Below are positions 15,693-23,741 of a stretch of 43,740 bases of DNA, piece after piece. The translations under genes and the position numbers were made by a program. The notes beneath the pieces were generated by a model. It saw only the letters and a list, made by a program, of their open reading frames with translations, did not search any database and was not told where the DNA came from. This DNA comes from an uncultured Butyrivibrio sp. (GTDB taxonomy: Bacteria; Bacillota; Clostridia; Lachnospirales; Lachnospiraceae): contig CAMNEA010000019.1 in the NCBI GenBank assembly GCA_946536145.1, positions 1 to 43,740 on the forward strand. Reading direction: 5' to 3'. The number at the start of each line of letters is the position of its first letter. Positions within the stretch are counted from its first letter, which is position 1.

Positions 15693-17420
15693 ATGGAGAA
15701 TATTGGGATAGTTTTTGGGTGTTTTATACCTCTTCACAAGGGACATGAGTCTCTTATAAAAAGAGCTCTTGATGAGAACGACCGCATCATCATTGCGGTT
15801 TGCGGCTATCAGGAGGACAGGGGCAAGGATTTCCTTCCCTTTACGGTGCGGCACAAGCTGGTTAAGGAGATGTTTCATGACAATCCCAAGGTCATTGTGG
15901 GCATCATCGATGACAAAAAGATCGGCCTGGATGGAACCTTTACTCATGAGAACTGGGTTGCGTGGGGAAAAGAACTCTTTTCCTCAGTGGCTATTGACCC
16001 GGACAGCGCACATTTTAACTGGTATACGGGAGAGCCCTCCTATGTGGAGAAACTCTCACCTATATATCCTGATCACACATTCAACCTGGTTGACAGACAG
16101 ATCATCAAGACGAGCGGCTCCAAGATAAGGAAGAGTCCGGCGGTAATGTCTGATGACATCAACGAAACATTTAGAGAATACCTGAGCAAAACAGGCAAAC
16201 TGGAGGACAATCCGATGAAACCCATAATTGACAGCTTACTGGAGACCGACCTATACAAATTCTCGATGGGTCAGGCTATCTATCACAACTTCCCTGATTA
16301 CACAACGACCTGGACTTTCAGGTGCAGGAATAAGGATGTGAAGTTCACGGATGAGATGGTGGAAGAAATAAAGCGTCAGATATATCTGTACTGCGACCTC
16401 AACTTTACTGAGGACGAGCTCAATTATCTGGCGGGGATCAAATGGATCAAGAAATCCTACATCGATTTCCTGAGGCTCTGGCATCCAAGGTATGAGGATT
16501 TCACGATAGGGACAGACGCTGAGTGCGGACTTAGCATTGAGACCAACGGCACCTGGCTCAACACCTCGATGTATGAGATCCCGACTCTTGCCATTGTCAA
16601 TGAGGTCTACTTCAGAATGGCTTATGACTATGATGATCTGATGGATTCCTTTGAGAAGAGACTGGATGACAAGATAGCTCTTTTAAAGGATGGCACATAC
16701 AGAATCGGAGCCTTCAGTGAGTTCGGCCTTAGAAGAAGGCTCTCGGCGCAGGCGCAGGAGCTCGCTGTTCTGAAACTTAAAAACGCTAAACTTACGAAGT
16801 CCAAATTTGTCGGAACCTCCAACGTACTTCTTGCCAAGAAGCTCGGGGTAGCACCTGTGGGAACCATGGCGCATGAGTGGATCATGTGCGTAGGCCAGGG
16901 CAATCACAAGCATAATCCCGCTTACTCCAACTGGTATGCCCTTGACTACTGGGTAAAAGAGTATGGAATCTTAAACGGAACCGCCCTTACGGATGCGATC
17001 ACTACGGACTGCTTCCTTAGAGACTTCCAGCTGACCTACTCAACTCTTTTCTCCGGTGTAAGACACGACAGCGGAGATCCGATAGAGTGGGGAGAGAAGA
17101 TGATCGCTCACTACAAGAGCCTTGGGATAGACCCGACGACCAAGACGCTGCTCTTTAGCGACAGTCTTGATTTCAAGAGGGCCAATGACATCAATGCCCA
17201 TTTTGAGGGCCGCGCTAAGGTCGCATTCGGAATCGGAACATATATTGCCAATGACACCAAGGTTCCTGCTCTTAACATTGTAATGAAGACTACTGCCTGC
17301 AACGGTCAGGATGTTGCCAAGGTCTCAGACGTGGAGGGCAAGGGAATGTGCAAGAACCCCGACTATGTTGACTATCTCCAGAGGTGCATCGACTGGAGAA
17401 TGCAGCACGAGATGACATGA
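15693..17420 (+). CDS. Fusion of NadR-type (Na)MN adenylyltransferase and nicotinate phosphoribosyltransferase
   Basis: A 575-residue two-domain protein. Residues 1-170 are a NadR-type nucleotidyltransferase: FGCFIPLHKGHESL with the HxGH pair at 15-18, NWVAWGKELF, and the SGSKIRKSP signature near 141. Residues 175-575 are a complete nicotinate phosphoribosyltransferase (LLETDLYKFSMGQAIYHNF, FSEFGLRRR, GTSNVLLAK, GVRHDSGDP, FGIGTYI). So nicotinate to NaMN and NaMN to NaAD may occur in one polypeptide, followed by NadE encoded 15 bases downstream. A good internal ribosome binding site precedes Met175, where a stand-alone PncB would start. AAAGGAGA precedes the first ATG. The NadR-type domain usually prefers NMN; its use of NaMN here is inferred. 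Confidence 0.88.
   Translation: MENIGIVFGCFIPLHKGHESLIKRALDENDRIIIAVCGYQEDRGKDFLPFTVRHKLVKEMFHDNPKVIVGIIDDKKIGLDGTFTHENWVAWGKELFSSVAIDPDSAHFNWYTGEPSYVEKLSPIYPDHTFNLVDRQIIKTSGSKIRKSPAVMSDDINETFREYLSKTGKLEDNPMKPIIDSLLETDLYKFSMGQAIYHNFPDYTTTWTFRCRNKDVKFTDEMVEEIKRQIYLYCDLNFTEDELNYLAGIKWIKKSYIDFLRLWHPRYEDFTIGTDAECGLSIETNGTWLNTSMYEIPTLAIVNEVYFRMAYDYDDLMDSFEKRLDDKIALLKDGTYRIGAFSEFGLRRRLSAQAQELAVLKLKNAKLTKSKFVGTSNVLLAKKLGVAPVGTMAHEWIMCVGQGNHKHNPAYSNWYALDYWVKEYGILNGTALTDAITTDCFLRDFQLTYSTLFSGVRHDSGDPIEWGEKMIAHYKSLGIDPTTKTLLFSDSLDFKRANDINAHFEGRAKVAFGIGTYIANDTKVPALNIVMKTTACNGQDVAKVSDVEGKGMCKNPDYVDYLQRCIDWRMQHEMT
16202..16217 (+). promoter_or_regulatory. Internal ribosome binding site and ATG inside the NMNAT-NAPRT gene
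   Basis: GGAGG at 16202-16206, eight bases, then an in-frame ATG at 16215-16217 that begins Met-Lys-Pro-Ile-Ile, exactly at the boundary of the NAPRTase domain. This could give a separate 401-residue NAPRTase in addition to the fusion, or mark an ancestral gene start. Confidence 0.45.
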
Positions 17421-17435
17421 TGAAAGGAATAATAT

Positions 17436-18185
17436 ATGGGAGCAAACAGCTTTAACCCGGAAAAAGAAATAGATGGAATTACAAAATGGATACAGGACTG
17501 GTTTGCAGAGAACGGGCCGAAGGCGGATGCCGTGATAGGTCTTTCGGGTGGCAAGGATTCAACAATAGTTGCAGCCCTTCTTGTAAGGGCTCTGGGGAAA
17601 GAGAGAGTCGTGGGCGTACTTATGCCGGATGGCGAGCAGAAAGACATTGCCGATTCCATGAAGGTTGCAGAGCTTCTTGGGATCAGGTCCTACATCGTCA
17701 ATATCCATGAGGCAGTGCAGGGAGAGCTAAATGCCCTTAAGGCTGCAGGGATCGAGGCTGGAAAGGACGCTGTCATCAACACTCCTCCCAGGATCCGCAT
17801 GACTACCCTCTATGCAATTGCGCAGTCGCTTCCCGGTGGCGGACGCGTCACCAATACCTGTAACAGGTCGGAGGATTATGTCGGCTACTCCACCAAGTAC
17901 GGCGATGCAGCAGGGGACTTCAGCCCGTGCGCGGACTACCTTGTGTGCGAGATGCTTCAGATTGGTGATGCATTGGGACTTCCTTCTGAACTCATACACA
18001 AGACTCCGTCAGACGGGCTGTCCGGAATGTCAGATGAGGACAAGCTGGGATTTACCTACGCAGTGCTCGATAACTATGTTTTGACAGGAGTATGCGAGGA
18101 TGCTGCTACGAGAGAAAAGATAGACCATCTCCACGTCATCAATCTTCACAAGCTGAAAACGATCCCTACCTATCATAGGAACTAA
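17436..18185 (+). CDS. nadE: Ammonia-dependent NAD+ synthetase
   Basis: A 249-residue NAD+ synthetase. The ATP PP-loop SGGKDS is at 37-42; MPDGEQKD, TPPRIRMTTLYAIAQ and NTCNRSEDYVGYSTKYGDAAGDFSP are hallmark segments for ATP/NaAD binding. The length fits the single-domain ammonia-using form without a glutaminase domain. It converts NaAD to NAD+, the last step of the Preiss-Handler route whose first two steps are encoded by the fusion gene just upstream; GAAAGGAAT precedes the ATG. The operon therefore salvages nicotinate to NAD. Confidence 0.95.
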   Translation: MGANSFNPEKEIDGITKWIQDWFAENGPKADAVIGLSGGKDSTIVAALLVRALGKERVVGVLMPDGEQKDIADSMKVAELLGIRSYIVNIHEAVQGELNALKAAGIEAGKDAVINTPPRIRMTTLYAIAQSLPGGGRVTNTCNRSEDYVGYSTKYGDAAGDFSPCADYLVCEMLQIGDALGLPSELIHKTPSDGLSGMSDEDKLGFTYAVLDNYVLTGVCEDAATREKIDHLHVINLHKLKTIPTYHRN

Positions 18186-18208
18186 ATTTTCGGAGACGAC
18201 ATTTGGAA

Positions 18209-18238
18209 TTGCATAATGAATAAAAATTCATGTATAAT
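18209..18238 (+). promoter_or_regulatory. ddh promoter with palindrome in the spacer
   Basis: TTGCAT (18209-18214), 18 bases, TATAAT (18233-18238). The spacer holds the inverted repeat ATGAAT-AAAA-ATTCAT (18216-18231), a candidate operator or just AT-rich symmetry. Confidence 0.6.
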
Positions 18239-18274
18239 ACGACAAAATAAATTTGTTGACAGGAGGAAATACCA

Positions 18275-19261
18275 GTGAGTTTAAGAGTGGGAATTTTAGG
18301 TTACGGCAATCTCGGCAGGGGAGTTGAGATTGCTCTTGAGAAGGCTCCTGACATGGAGCTTGTTGCTGTATTTACCAGAAGAGATCCGGGCAGTCTTTCA
18401 ATAAGAACCGAGGGCGTTCCGGTTGTAGCTGCAGACAAGGCGGCTGAGTGGCAGGACAAGATAGATGTGATGATCCTCTGCGGAGGAAGCGCAACGGATC
18501 TTCCTGTTCAGACTCCGGAGTATGCTAAGATGTTCAATGTTGTTGACAGCTTTGACACACATGCAAGGATCCCGGAGCACTTTGCAAATGTTGACGCTTC
18601 TGCCGGACAGTCCGGACATGTGGCTGTCATCTCCTGCGGATGGGATCCGGGAATGTTCTCTCTTGCAAGAGTATACGGCAGCGCTATCCTTCCGGACGGC
18701 AACGATTACACCTTCTGGGGCAAGGGCGTATCCCAGGGACACTCAGATGCCATCAGACGTATCAAGGGTGTTAAGAATGCCAAGCAGTACACCATCCCTG
18801 TTGAAAGTGCTCTTGAGGCTGTAAGGAGCGGCATTAATCCTGAGCTCACAACCCGCCAGAAGCACACCAGGGAGTGCTTTGTGGTTCTTGAAGAAGGCGC
18901 GGATGCTGCAGCCGTAGAAAAAGAGATCAAGGAGATGCCAAACTATTTCGCTGACTATGACACAACAGTTCATTTCATCAGCGAGGAGGAGCTTATCAGG
19001 GATCACAGCGGCATGGCTCATGGCGGCTTTGTTTTCAGAACCGGCAAGACCGGCGTAAACAACGAGCATAACCACGTTATCGAGTACAGCTTGAAACTCG
19101 ATTCAAACCCTGAATTCACAACTAGCGTTCTTGTGGCAATCGCAAGGGCAGCCTGCAGATTATCAGCTGAGGGTGCAAAGGGCTGCAAGACAATTCTTGA
19201 TATTCCTCCGGCATATCTCTCAGACAAGTCCGGAGAAGAGCTCAGAGCCCACATGCTCTGA
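18275..19261 (+). CDS. ddh: meso-diaminopimelate D-dehydrogenase
   Basis: A 328-residue NADPH-dependent dehydrogenase of standard length. The N-terminal Rossmann motif GILGYGNLGRGVE is followed by VFTRRDP, the substrate-domain segments CGWDPGMFSLARVY, TFWGKGVSQGHSDAIRRI, and the C-terminal LDIPPAYLS. It makes meso-DAP from tetrahydrodipicolinate plus ammonia in one step, giving lysine and peptidoglycan precursors; it is common in Clostridia and Bacteroides. The start is GTG at 18275, eight bases after AGGAGG. The unit is monocistronic, with its own promoter and a terminator at 19289-19340. Confidence 0.95.
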   Translation: MSLRVGILGYGNLGRGVEIALEKAPDMELVAVFTRRDPGSLSIRTEGVPVVAADKAAEWQDKIDVMILCGGSATDLPVQTPEYAKMFNVVDSFDTHARIPEHFANVDASAGQSGHVAVISCGWDPGMFSLARVYGSAILPDGNDYTFWGKGVSQGHSDAIRRIKGVKNAKQYTIPVESALEAVRSGINPELTTRQKHTRECFVVLEEGADAAAVEKEIKEMPNYFADYDTTVHFISEEELIRDHSGMAHGGFVFRTGKTGVNNEHNHVIEYSLKLDSNPEFTTSVLVAIARAACRLSAEGAKGCKTILDIPPAYLSDKSGEELRAHML

Positions 19262-19288
19262 TTTGGGGCTATAATAGAAGACAGACAG

Positions 19289-19340
19289 GCGTCAGGGACA
19301 GGTCTCTTTTTAAAAACGCAGATCCCTGACGCTCTTTTTC
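19289..19340 (+). terminator. Terminator after ddh
   Basis: GCGTCAGGGA and TCCCTGACGC pair perfectly around a 24-base loop, followed by TCTTTTT. The loop is long for a simple terminator but the tail is good. The MATE gene starts 13 bases later. Confidence 0.75.
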
Positions 19341-19353
19341 AGAGAGGCTTATC

Positions 19354-20706
19354 ATGGCACAACCAAAAAACAGAAGGGAGTATATGACAAAGACTCCCGT
19401 ACCAAAGCTGATACTTTCCATGTCAGTTCCTACAATAATAAGTATGATGGTGACAGCCATCTACAACACAGCTGATACATTTTTTGTGGCAAGGGTATCC
19501 GATATACCGCAGGTCAACACAAATGCGATCGCGGCAGTAGGGCTTGTATTTACAGTAATGGCCATTATACAGGCTTTTGGTTTTTTCTGCGGACACGGCT
19601 CGGGAAACTACCTCTCGAGGATGCTTGGGGCAGGTAATCACAAGGAGGCTGACGAGATGGCGTCAACCGGGTTTGCGATTGCCATTATACTGGGAATTAT
19701 CTTCGCGTTAGTTGGAAATATATTTGTTACACCGATAGCGCAGTTTCTCGGTGCAACCGATGCGACGTTGGAGTTCACCAAAGAGTATATGAGGATAATC
19801 CTGTTTGGCGCGCCATTTATGATGGCTCAGTTTGTGATCAATAACCAGTTAAGGTTCCAGGGAAGCGCAGTCTATGCGATGGTCGGGCTTATGTGCGGAG
19901 CTGTCATGAACATGGGTCTTGATCCGCTGCTTATTCTTGTATTTCGAATGGAGGTGAGAGGAGCAGCAATCGCCACGGTGATGGGACAGATAACAAGCTT
20001 TGTGGTTCTTTTGATTGGAACAAGCAAGGGCGAGAACATTAGACTTAGTATCAGGAATGTCCATATCAACGGCTATTATATTAAGGAGATAATCAACGGA
20101 GGAGCACCTTCCCTTTTCAGACAGGGACTAGCGGCGATTTCCACACTCCTTCTTAACAGGACTGCCGGAGCACTCGGCGGAGAGGCAGCAATTGCCGGAA
20201 TGTCAGTTGCGGGGAGGATCATGCTGATGATGGCATCTGCCCTCATAGGATTCGGACAGGGCTATCAGCCGGTCTGCTCCTTCAACTACGGCGCCGGACT
20301 TACAGGCAGGGTAAAAGAGGGATTCTGGTTCTGTGTGAAGTATTCGACGATATTCCTCATCGCTGTAGGAGCGCTGTGCTTTGGCGCAGCCGGGCAGATC
20401 ATTTCGTTTTTTACAAAAGATCCGGCTGCGATATCCGTAGGAGTTGCAGCGCTACGATTCCTGTCGGCATCTCTGCCTCTCTCGGGAGCTATAGTGATCA
20501 GCAATATGATGCTTCAGTCGATAGGAAAAGGCGTTAAGGCTTCAATAACAGCTTCTGCGAGGAACGGATTCTGCTTTATACCTCTGATCCTGATCCTCCC
20601 GCAGTTTCTCGGGATCCTTGGAGTTGAGATGGCTCAGGCATGCGCGGATGTGCTCTCACTCCTGGTAGCGCTTCCCATGGCGCTTTCGGAGCTTCGCAGG
20701 TTCTGA
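19354..20706 (+). CDS. MATE family efflux transporter
   Basis: A 450-residue multidrug and toxin extrusion (MATE) protein with about twelve transmembrane segments. Typical opening PKLILSMSVPTIISMMVTAIYNTADTFFVA, GHGSGNYLSRMLGAGN, and the mid-protein repeat of the same pattern (MMASALIGFGQGYQPVCSFNYGAG) show the duplicated six-helix halves. It exchanges Na+ or H+ for cationic or organic compounds; substrate not readable. GAGAGG lies six bases before the ATG at 19354; an ATG at 19384 is too close to its upstream AAGGGAG. Its TGA stop is the first codon of the 8-bp duplication flanking a MITE-like element. Confidence 0.9.
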   Translation: MAQPKNRREYMTKTPVPKLILSMSVPTIISMMVTAIYNTADTFFVARVSDIPQVNTNAIAAVGLVFTVMAIIQAFGFFCGHGSGNYLSRMLGAGNHKEADEMASTGFAIAIILGIIFALVGNIFVTPIAQFLGATDATLEFTKEYMRIILFGAPFMMAQFVINNQLRFQGSAVYAMVGLMCGAVMNMGLDPLLILVFRMEVRGAAIATVMGQITSFVVLLIGTSKGENIRLSIRNVHINGYYIKEIINGGAPSLFRQGLAAISTLLLNRTAGALGGEAAIAGMSVAGRIMLMMASALIGFGQGYQPVCSFNYGAGLTGRVKEGFWFCVKYSTIFLIAVGALCFGAAGQIISFFTKDPAAISVGVAALRFLSASLPLSGAIVISNMMLQSIGKGVKASITASARNGFCFIPLILILPQFLGILGVEMAQACADVLSLLVALPMALSELRRF

Positions 20707-20785
20707 TAATCGTTACTGTTCACTCGCATACAGCTCGCTCCAGTAACGTATTCGCGCATTTCTGTCTGAACAGTAACTGATAATC
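20704..20785 (+). mobile_element. MITE-like element with 11-bp inverted ends and 8-bp target duplication
   Basis: A 66-bp core (20712-20777) begins GTTACTGTTCA and ends TGAACAGTAAC, a perfect 11-bp inverted repeat. It is flanked on both sides by an identical 8-bp direct repeat TGATAATC (20704-20711 and 20778-20785). The left copy supplies the TGA stop of the MATE gene. There is no coding capacity. An internal CAGTAACG (20741-20748) can also pair with CGTTACTG of the left end. A T-run (20785-20792) follows, so the folded element could also act as a terminator for the MATE gene. Confidence 0.6.
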
Positions 20786-20817
20786 TTTTTTTATAGCCTT
20801 CGATAAGCGTTTAGTGC

Positions 20818-20881
20818 TTGCAAACATGCATCAATACGAGTAAATTATATTAAAAATACAAGTAAGTCCGCCGGGCGGACT
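20818..20881 (+). promoter_or_regulatory. metQ promoter and leader palindrome
   Basis: TTGCAA (20818-20823), 17 bases, TAAATT (20841-20846). Downstream, AGTCCG-CCGGG-CGGACT (20865-20881) is a small perfect hairpin directly before the GAGGAGG ribosome binding site; it may be an operator or a translational control stem. It is not an S-box or T-box by inspection. Confidence 0.5.
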
Positions 20882-20898
20882 AATGAGGAGGAAAAAGT

Positions 20899-21837
20899 AT
20901 GAAAAAGAATGTTTTGGCAAGTCTTGTACTTGCAGGCTCACTTGCATTCGGTGTCCTTACCGGATGCGGCTCACAGGCACCTGCTGATCAGGGCGCTCAG
21001 ACCCAGGATGCAGATGCTCAGGCAGCAGATAACAAGGCTGCAGAGAGCGCACCTGCTGCATCAGCAGATGGCGACAAGAAGATTACAGTTGGCGCAACAC
21101 CTGTACCTCACGCAGAGATCCTTGACAACATTGTAAAGGAAGTTCTTGCAGAGGATGGCTGGGAGCTTGAGACCGTAGTATTTTCTGACTACGTGCTTCC
21201 GAACACATCACTTGAAGAGGGCGAGCTTGATGCCAACTACTTCCAGACACTTGGATACATGAACCAGCAGAACTCAGATGCAGGTCTTCACCTCAAGGCT
21301 GTTGCAGGAGTTCACATCGAGCCCATGGGCATCTACTCTCAGAAATACAAGTCTCTTTCTGAGCTTCCTGACGGGGCTACAATCGGTATTCCCAATGACC
21401 CTGACAACGGAGAGAGAGGAATTGACCTTCTTGTACAGAAGGGACTTCTCGTATCAAAGGGAAGCTTTGGAACAGATGACAATTACACTGAGGATTCTCT
21501 TTCAAAGGATAAAGAGGCCAATCCTCACGGCTACGTGATCACACCACTTGAGGCAGCAAGCCTTCCTCTTTCACTTCCTGATCTCGACGCTGCGACCATC
21601 AACGGCAACTATGCCCTTGAAGCAGGTCTTCCTGCAGAGTTCCCGGCTCTTGATATCGAGGAGTTCGACGATGAGACAACTGTAAAGAGAACAAACTTCC
21701 TTGTTGTAAAGGAAGGCAATGAGAATTCCGAGAAGGTACAGGCTCTCATCAAGGCGCTCACCTCAGACAAGGTTAAGGAGTACATCGACTCCACCTACAA
21801 GGGAGCAGTTATCACATCATTTATCGATCCACAGTAA
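20899..21837 (+). CDS. metQ: Methionine ABC transporter substrate-binding lipoprotein (NlpA family)
   Basis: A 312-residue lipoprotein. The lipobox is LTGC with Cys23, then a 25-residue Ala/Gln/Asp linker. The mature part has MetQ hallmarks: KKITVGATPVPHAEIL, VFSDYVLPNTSLEEGELDANYFQTLGYMNQQN, GIYSQKYKSLSELPDGATIGIPNDP and the C-terminal DKVKEYIDSTYKGAVITSF. It binds methionine outside the cell and hands it to MetNI, encoded downstream. A strong terminator separates metQ from metNI, which allows the binding protein to be expressed at a higher level. GAGGAGG precedes the ATG. Confidence 0.92.
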   Translation: MKKNVLASLVLAGSLAFGVLTGCGSQAPADQGAQTQDADAQAADNKAAESAPAASADGDKKITVGATPVPHAEILDNIVKEVLAEDGWELETVVFSDYVLPNTSLEEGELDANYFQTLGYMNQQNSDAGLHLKAVAGVHIEPMGIYSQKYKSLSELPDGATIGIPNDPDNGERGIDLLVQKGLLVSKGSFGTDDNYTEDSLSKDKEANPHGYVITPLEAASLPLSLPDLDAATINGNYALEAGLPAEFPALDIEEFDDETTVKRTNFLVVKEGNENSEKVQALIKALTSDKVKEYIDSTYKGAVITSFIDPQ

Positions 21838-21888
21838 TATCCCGGCGCAAAGTGGGCTCATCTGTCTACCTGCTGAACCAGAAATACG

Positions 21889-21921
21889 GACACGTCACTC
21901 TTCTGTGGCGTGTCATTTTTT
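21889..21921 (+). terminator. Terminator between metQ and metN
   Basis: GACACGTCAC and GTGGCGTGTC form a 10-base stem with one wobble and a 6-base loop, followed by ATTTTTTG. It separates the two methionine transport units. Confidence 0.88.
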
Positions 21922-21957
21922 GTTCTATAACAGAAATTTGCAAAGCATTCTTTTCTA

Positions 21958-21986
21958 CTGTGAAAAAGAGGAATCTGTGGTATAAT
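21958..21986 (+). promoter_or_regulatory. metNI promoter (extended -10)
   Basis: CTGTGA (21958-21963, weak -35), 17 bases, TATAAT (21981-21986) with TGG extended -10. It gives metNI its own start independent of metQ. Confidence 0.5.
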
Positions 21987-22028
21987 ATTCTCTCGTATCA
22001 GAAACTTAGCAAGGAAAGAAATAAAAGC

Positions 22029-23003
22029 ATGATAAGTATTGAGAATGTACAGAAGTCATTTAAGAATAACGAGGTACTTAAGGATATCTCCATTCAGATA
22101 GAGGACGGAGAGATCTACGGTATAATCGGCCAGTCCGGTGCCGGCAAGTCGACGCTTCTTCGCTGCATCAACGGACTTGAGTCCTACGATCAGGGCAGCA
22201 TCACTGTTGACGGCAACCTCATCAATATCAGGGACAAGAAGAGCCTGAGGCTTCAGCAGAAGAAGATGGGAATGATCTTCCAGAGCTTTAACCTGTTGGA
22301 GAGGCTTGACGTATACCAGAATGTGGCTCTTCCTATGAAATTCTGGGGGATACCTGCCAATACACCACAGGCCAAAGAAAAGATACTAAAGCTTATAAGG
22401 CTTGTAGGACTCGAGGAGAAGATGCATCAAAAGCCAAGGGAGCTTTCCGGCGGTCAGAAGCAGAGAGTGGCAATTGCAAGGGCGCTTGTGCTTGATCCCG
22501 AGATCCTTCTTTGCGATGAGGCGACAAGCGCGCTTGATCCTGAGATAACAAAAGGAATCCTGGCGCTCCTTCAAAAGATCAACAAGGAGATGGGTATCAC
22601 AATAGTCGTTGTCACTCACCAGATGGAGGTCGTCAAGCAGATATGTCAGAGGGTTGCCTTTTTAAATCATGGCAAAGTGCTGGCTGTAGGTAAGCCCGAG
22701 CAGCTGTTCGTATGGCCCAAGGAAAAGGAGATAAGAGATTTCCTCAGGGAAGAGAGCGACAAGCTTCCATCAAGCGGAGTCAACCTGAAGCTCTTTTTCT
22801 TCGGAGAGGGCAATCAGAGACCGATCGTCACACAGATGTCACAGGAACTTCAGACCGACTTCAACATCTGCTGGGCAAGACTTGAGGATTTCAGGGAAGA
22901 TGTCTATGGAAGCCTTGTCCTCAACATGCAGGAGAAGGACCTTGAGAGAGCCTGCGCATTCCTTGATTCCAGGAATGTAACATGGGAAGTCATATCTAAA
23001 TGA
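22029..23003 (+). CDS. metN: Methionine ABC transporter ATP-binding protein
   Basis: A 324-residue ABC ATPase. Walker A GQSGAGKST, Q-loop IFQSFNLL, signature LSGGQKQRVAIARAL, Walker B EILLCDEATSALDP and the H-loop THQ are in order. The last 75 residues (from GVNLKLFFF to WEVISK) form the NIL domain, the methionine-sensing regulatory domain typical of MetN. The ATG at 22029 was chosen because AAGGAAAG lies upstream and the protein then starts MISIENVQKSF; the longer frame reads through the terminator and promoter. It is followed by metI 29 bases later. Confidence 0.93.
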   Translation: MISIENVQKSFKNNEVLKDISIQIEDGEIYGIIGQSGAGKSTLLRCINGLESYDQGSITVDGNLINIRDKKSLRLQQKKMGMIFQSFNLLERLDVYQNVALPMKFWGIPANTPQAKEKILKLIRLVGLEEKMHQKPRELSGGQKQRVAIARALVLDPEILLCDEATSALDPEITKGILALLQKINKEMGITIVVVTHQMEVVKQICQRVAFLNHGKVLAVGKPEQLFVWPKEKEIRDFLREESDKLPSSGVNLKLFFFGEGNQRPIVTQMSQELQTDFNICWARLEDFREDVYGSLVLNMQEKDLERACAFLDSRNVTWEVISK

Positions 23004-23032
23004 TAAGGAATTAATAATAGGAGGAATCTTAA

Positions 23033-23695
23033 ATGTCAGGAATTTTATCCGGTGCGGGCATGACCTCGGTTGTCATGAAAGCCTTCAATCAGACTTTATA
23101 CATGGTGTTCTGGTCAACACTCTTTTCTGTAGTACTCGGGTTTATACCGGCGATCATTTTGACGCTTACGGCTCCGGATGGACTTAAGCCCAACAAGATC
23201 GTATATGAGATATTAAGCTTTATTGTCAACGTGTTCAGAAGCTTCCCTTTCATAATCCTTCTGGTCATCCTGATACCGTTTACGAGGATGATAGTTGGAA
23301 AGTCGATAGGAACTACTGCTTCAATTGTTCCCCTGACCGTATCTGCTATTCCGTATATAGCAAGGGTCTTTGAGACGAGCCTTAGAGAGACCAATCCGGG
23401 CGTGATCGAAGCGGCGAGATCATTTGGCGCGTCCAATTTCCAGATACTGATGAGGGTATATGTCAAGGAGTCGATACCCAGGATGCTCAACGGAGTTGTT
23501 CTGCTTGTGATCTCTCTTATAGGTTATTCAGCCATGGCCGGAACCGTTGGAGGCGGAGGAATAGGAGATATAGCGATCAGATACGGATACCAGCAGTACA
23601 AGACCGATTACCTGATAGTCTGCTCGGTTATATTGATAGCATTTGTTCAGCTCATACAGATGCTGGGCAATCACATGTATAAAAAGATGTCTTAA
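23033..23695 (+). CDS. metI: Methionine ABC transporter permease
   Basis: A 220-residue inner-membrane permease with five transmembrane segments. It has the EAA motif (FETSLRETNPGVIEAARSFGAS) that docks on MetN, and the typical IPRMLNGVVLLVISLIGYSAMAGTVGGGGIGD. It completes the MetNQI importer. AGGAGGA precedes the ATG. The stop codon is inside the terminator palindrome. Confidence 0.94.
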   Translation: MSGILSGAGMTSVVMKAFNQTLYMVFWSTLFSVVLGFIPAIILTLTAPDGLKPNKIVYEILSFIVNVFRSFPFIILLVILIPFTRMIVGKSIGTTASIVPLTVSAIPYIARVFETSLRETNPGVIEAARSFGASNFQILMRVYVKESIPRMLNGVVLLVISLIGYSAMAGTVGGGGIGDIAIRYGYQQYKTDYLIVCSVILIAFVQLIQMLGNHMYKKMS

Positions 23696-23707
23696 GACAT
23701 CTTTTTT
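23681..23707 (+). terminator. Terminator overlapping the metI stop
   Basis: AAAAGATGTC-TTAA-GACATCTTTT is a perfect 10-base stem with a 4-base loop, followed by more T. The TTAA loop contains the metI TAA stop. Confidence 0.88.
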
Positions 23708-23741
23708 CATATGTATTTAGAAAAAGAGGAAGGAGACACAA

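Noticed and set aside
21852-22028. N-terminal extension of metN
   Set aside because: The frame runs through the metQ terminator and the metNI promoter, and the protein from 22029 matches the family start.
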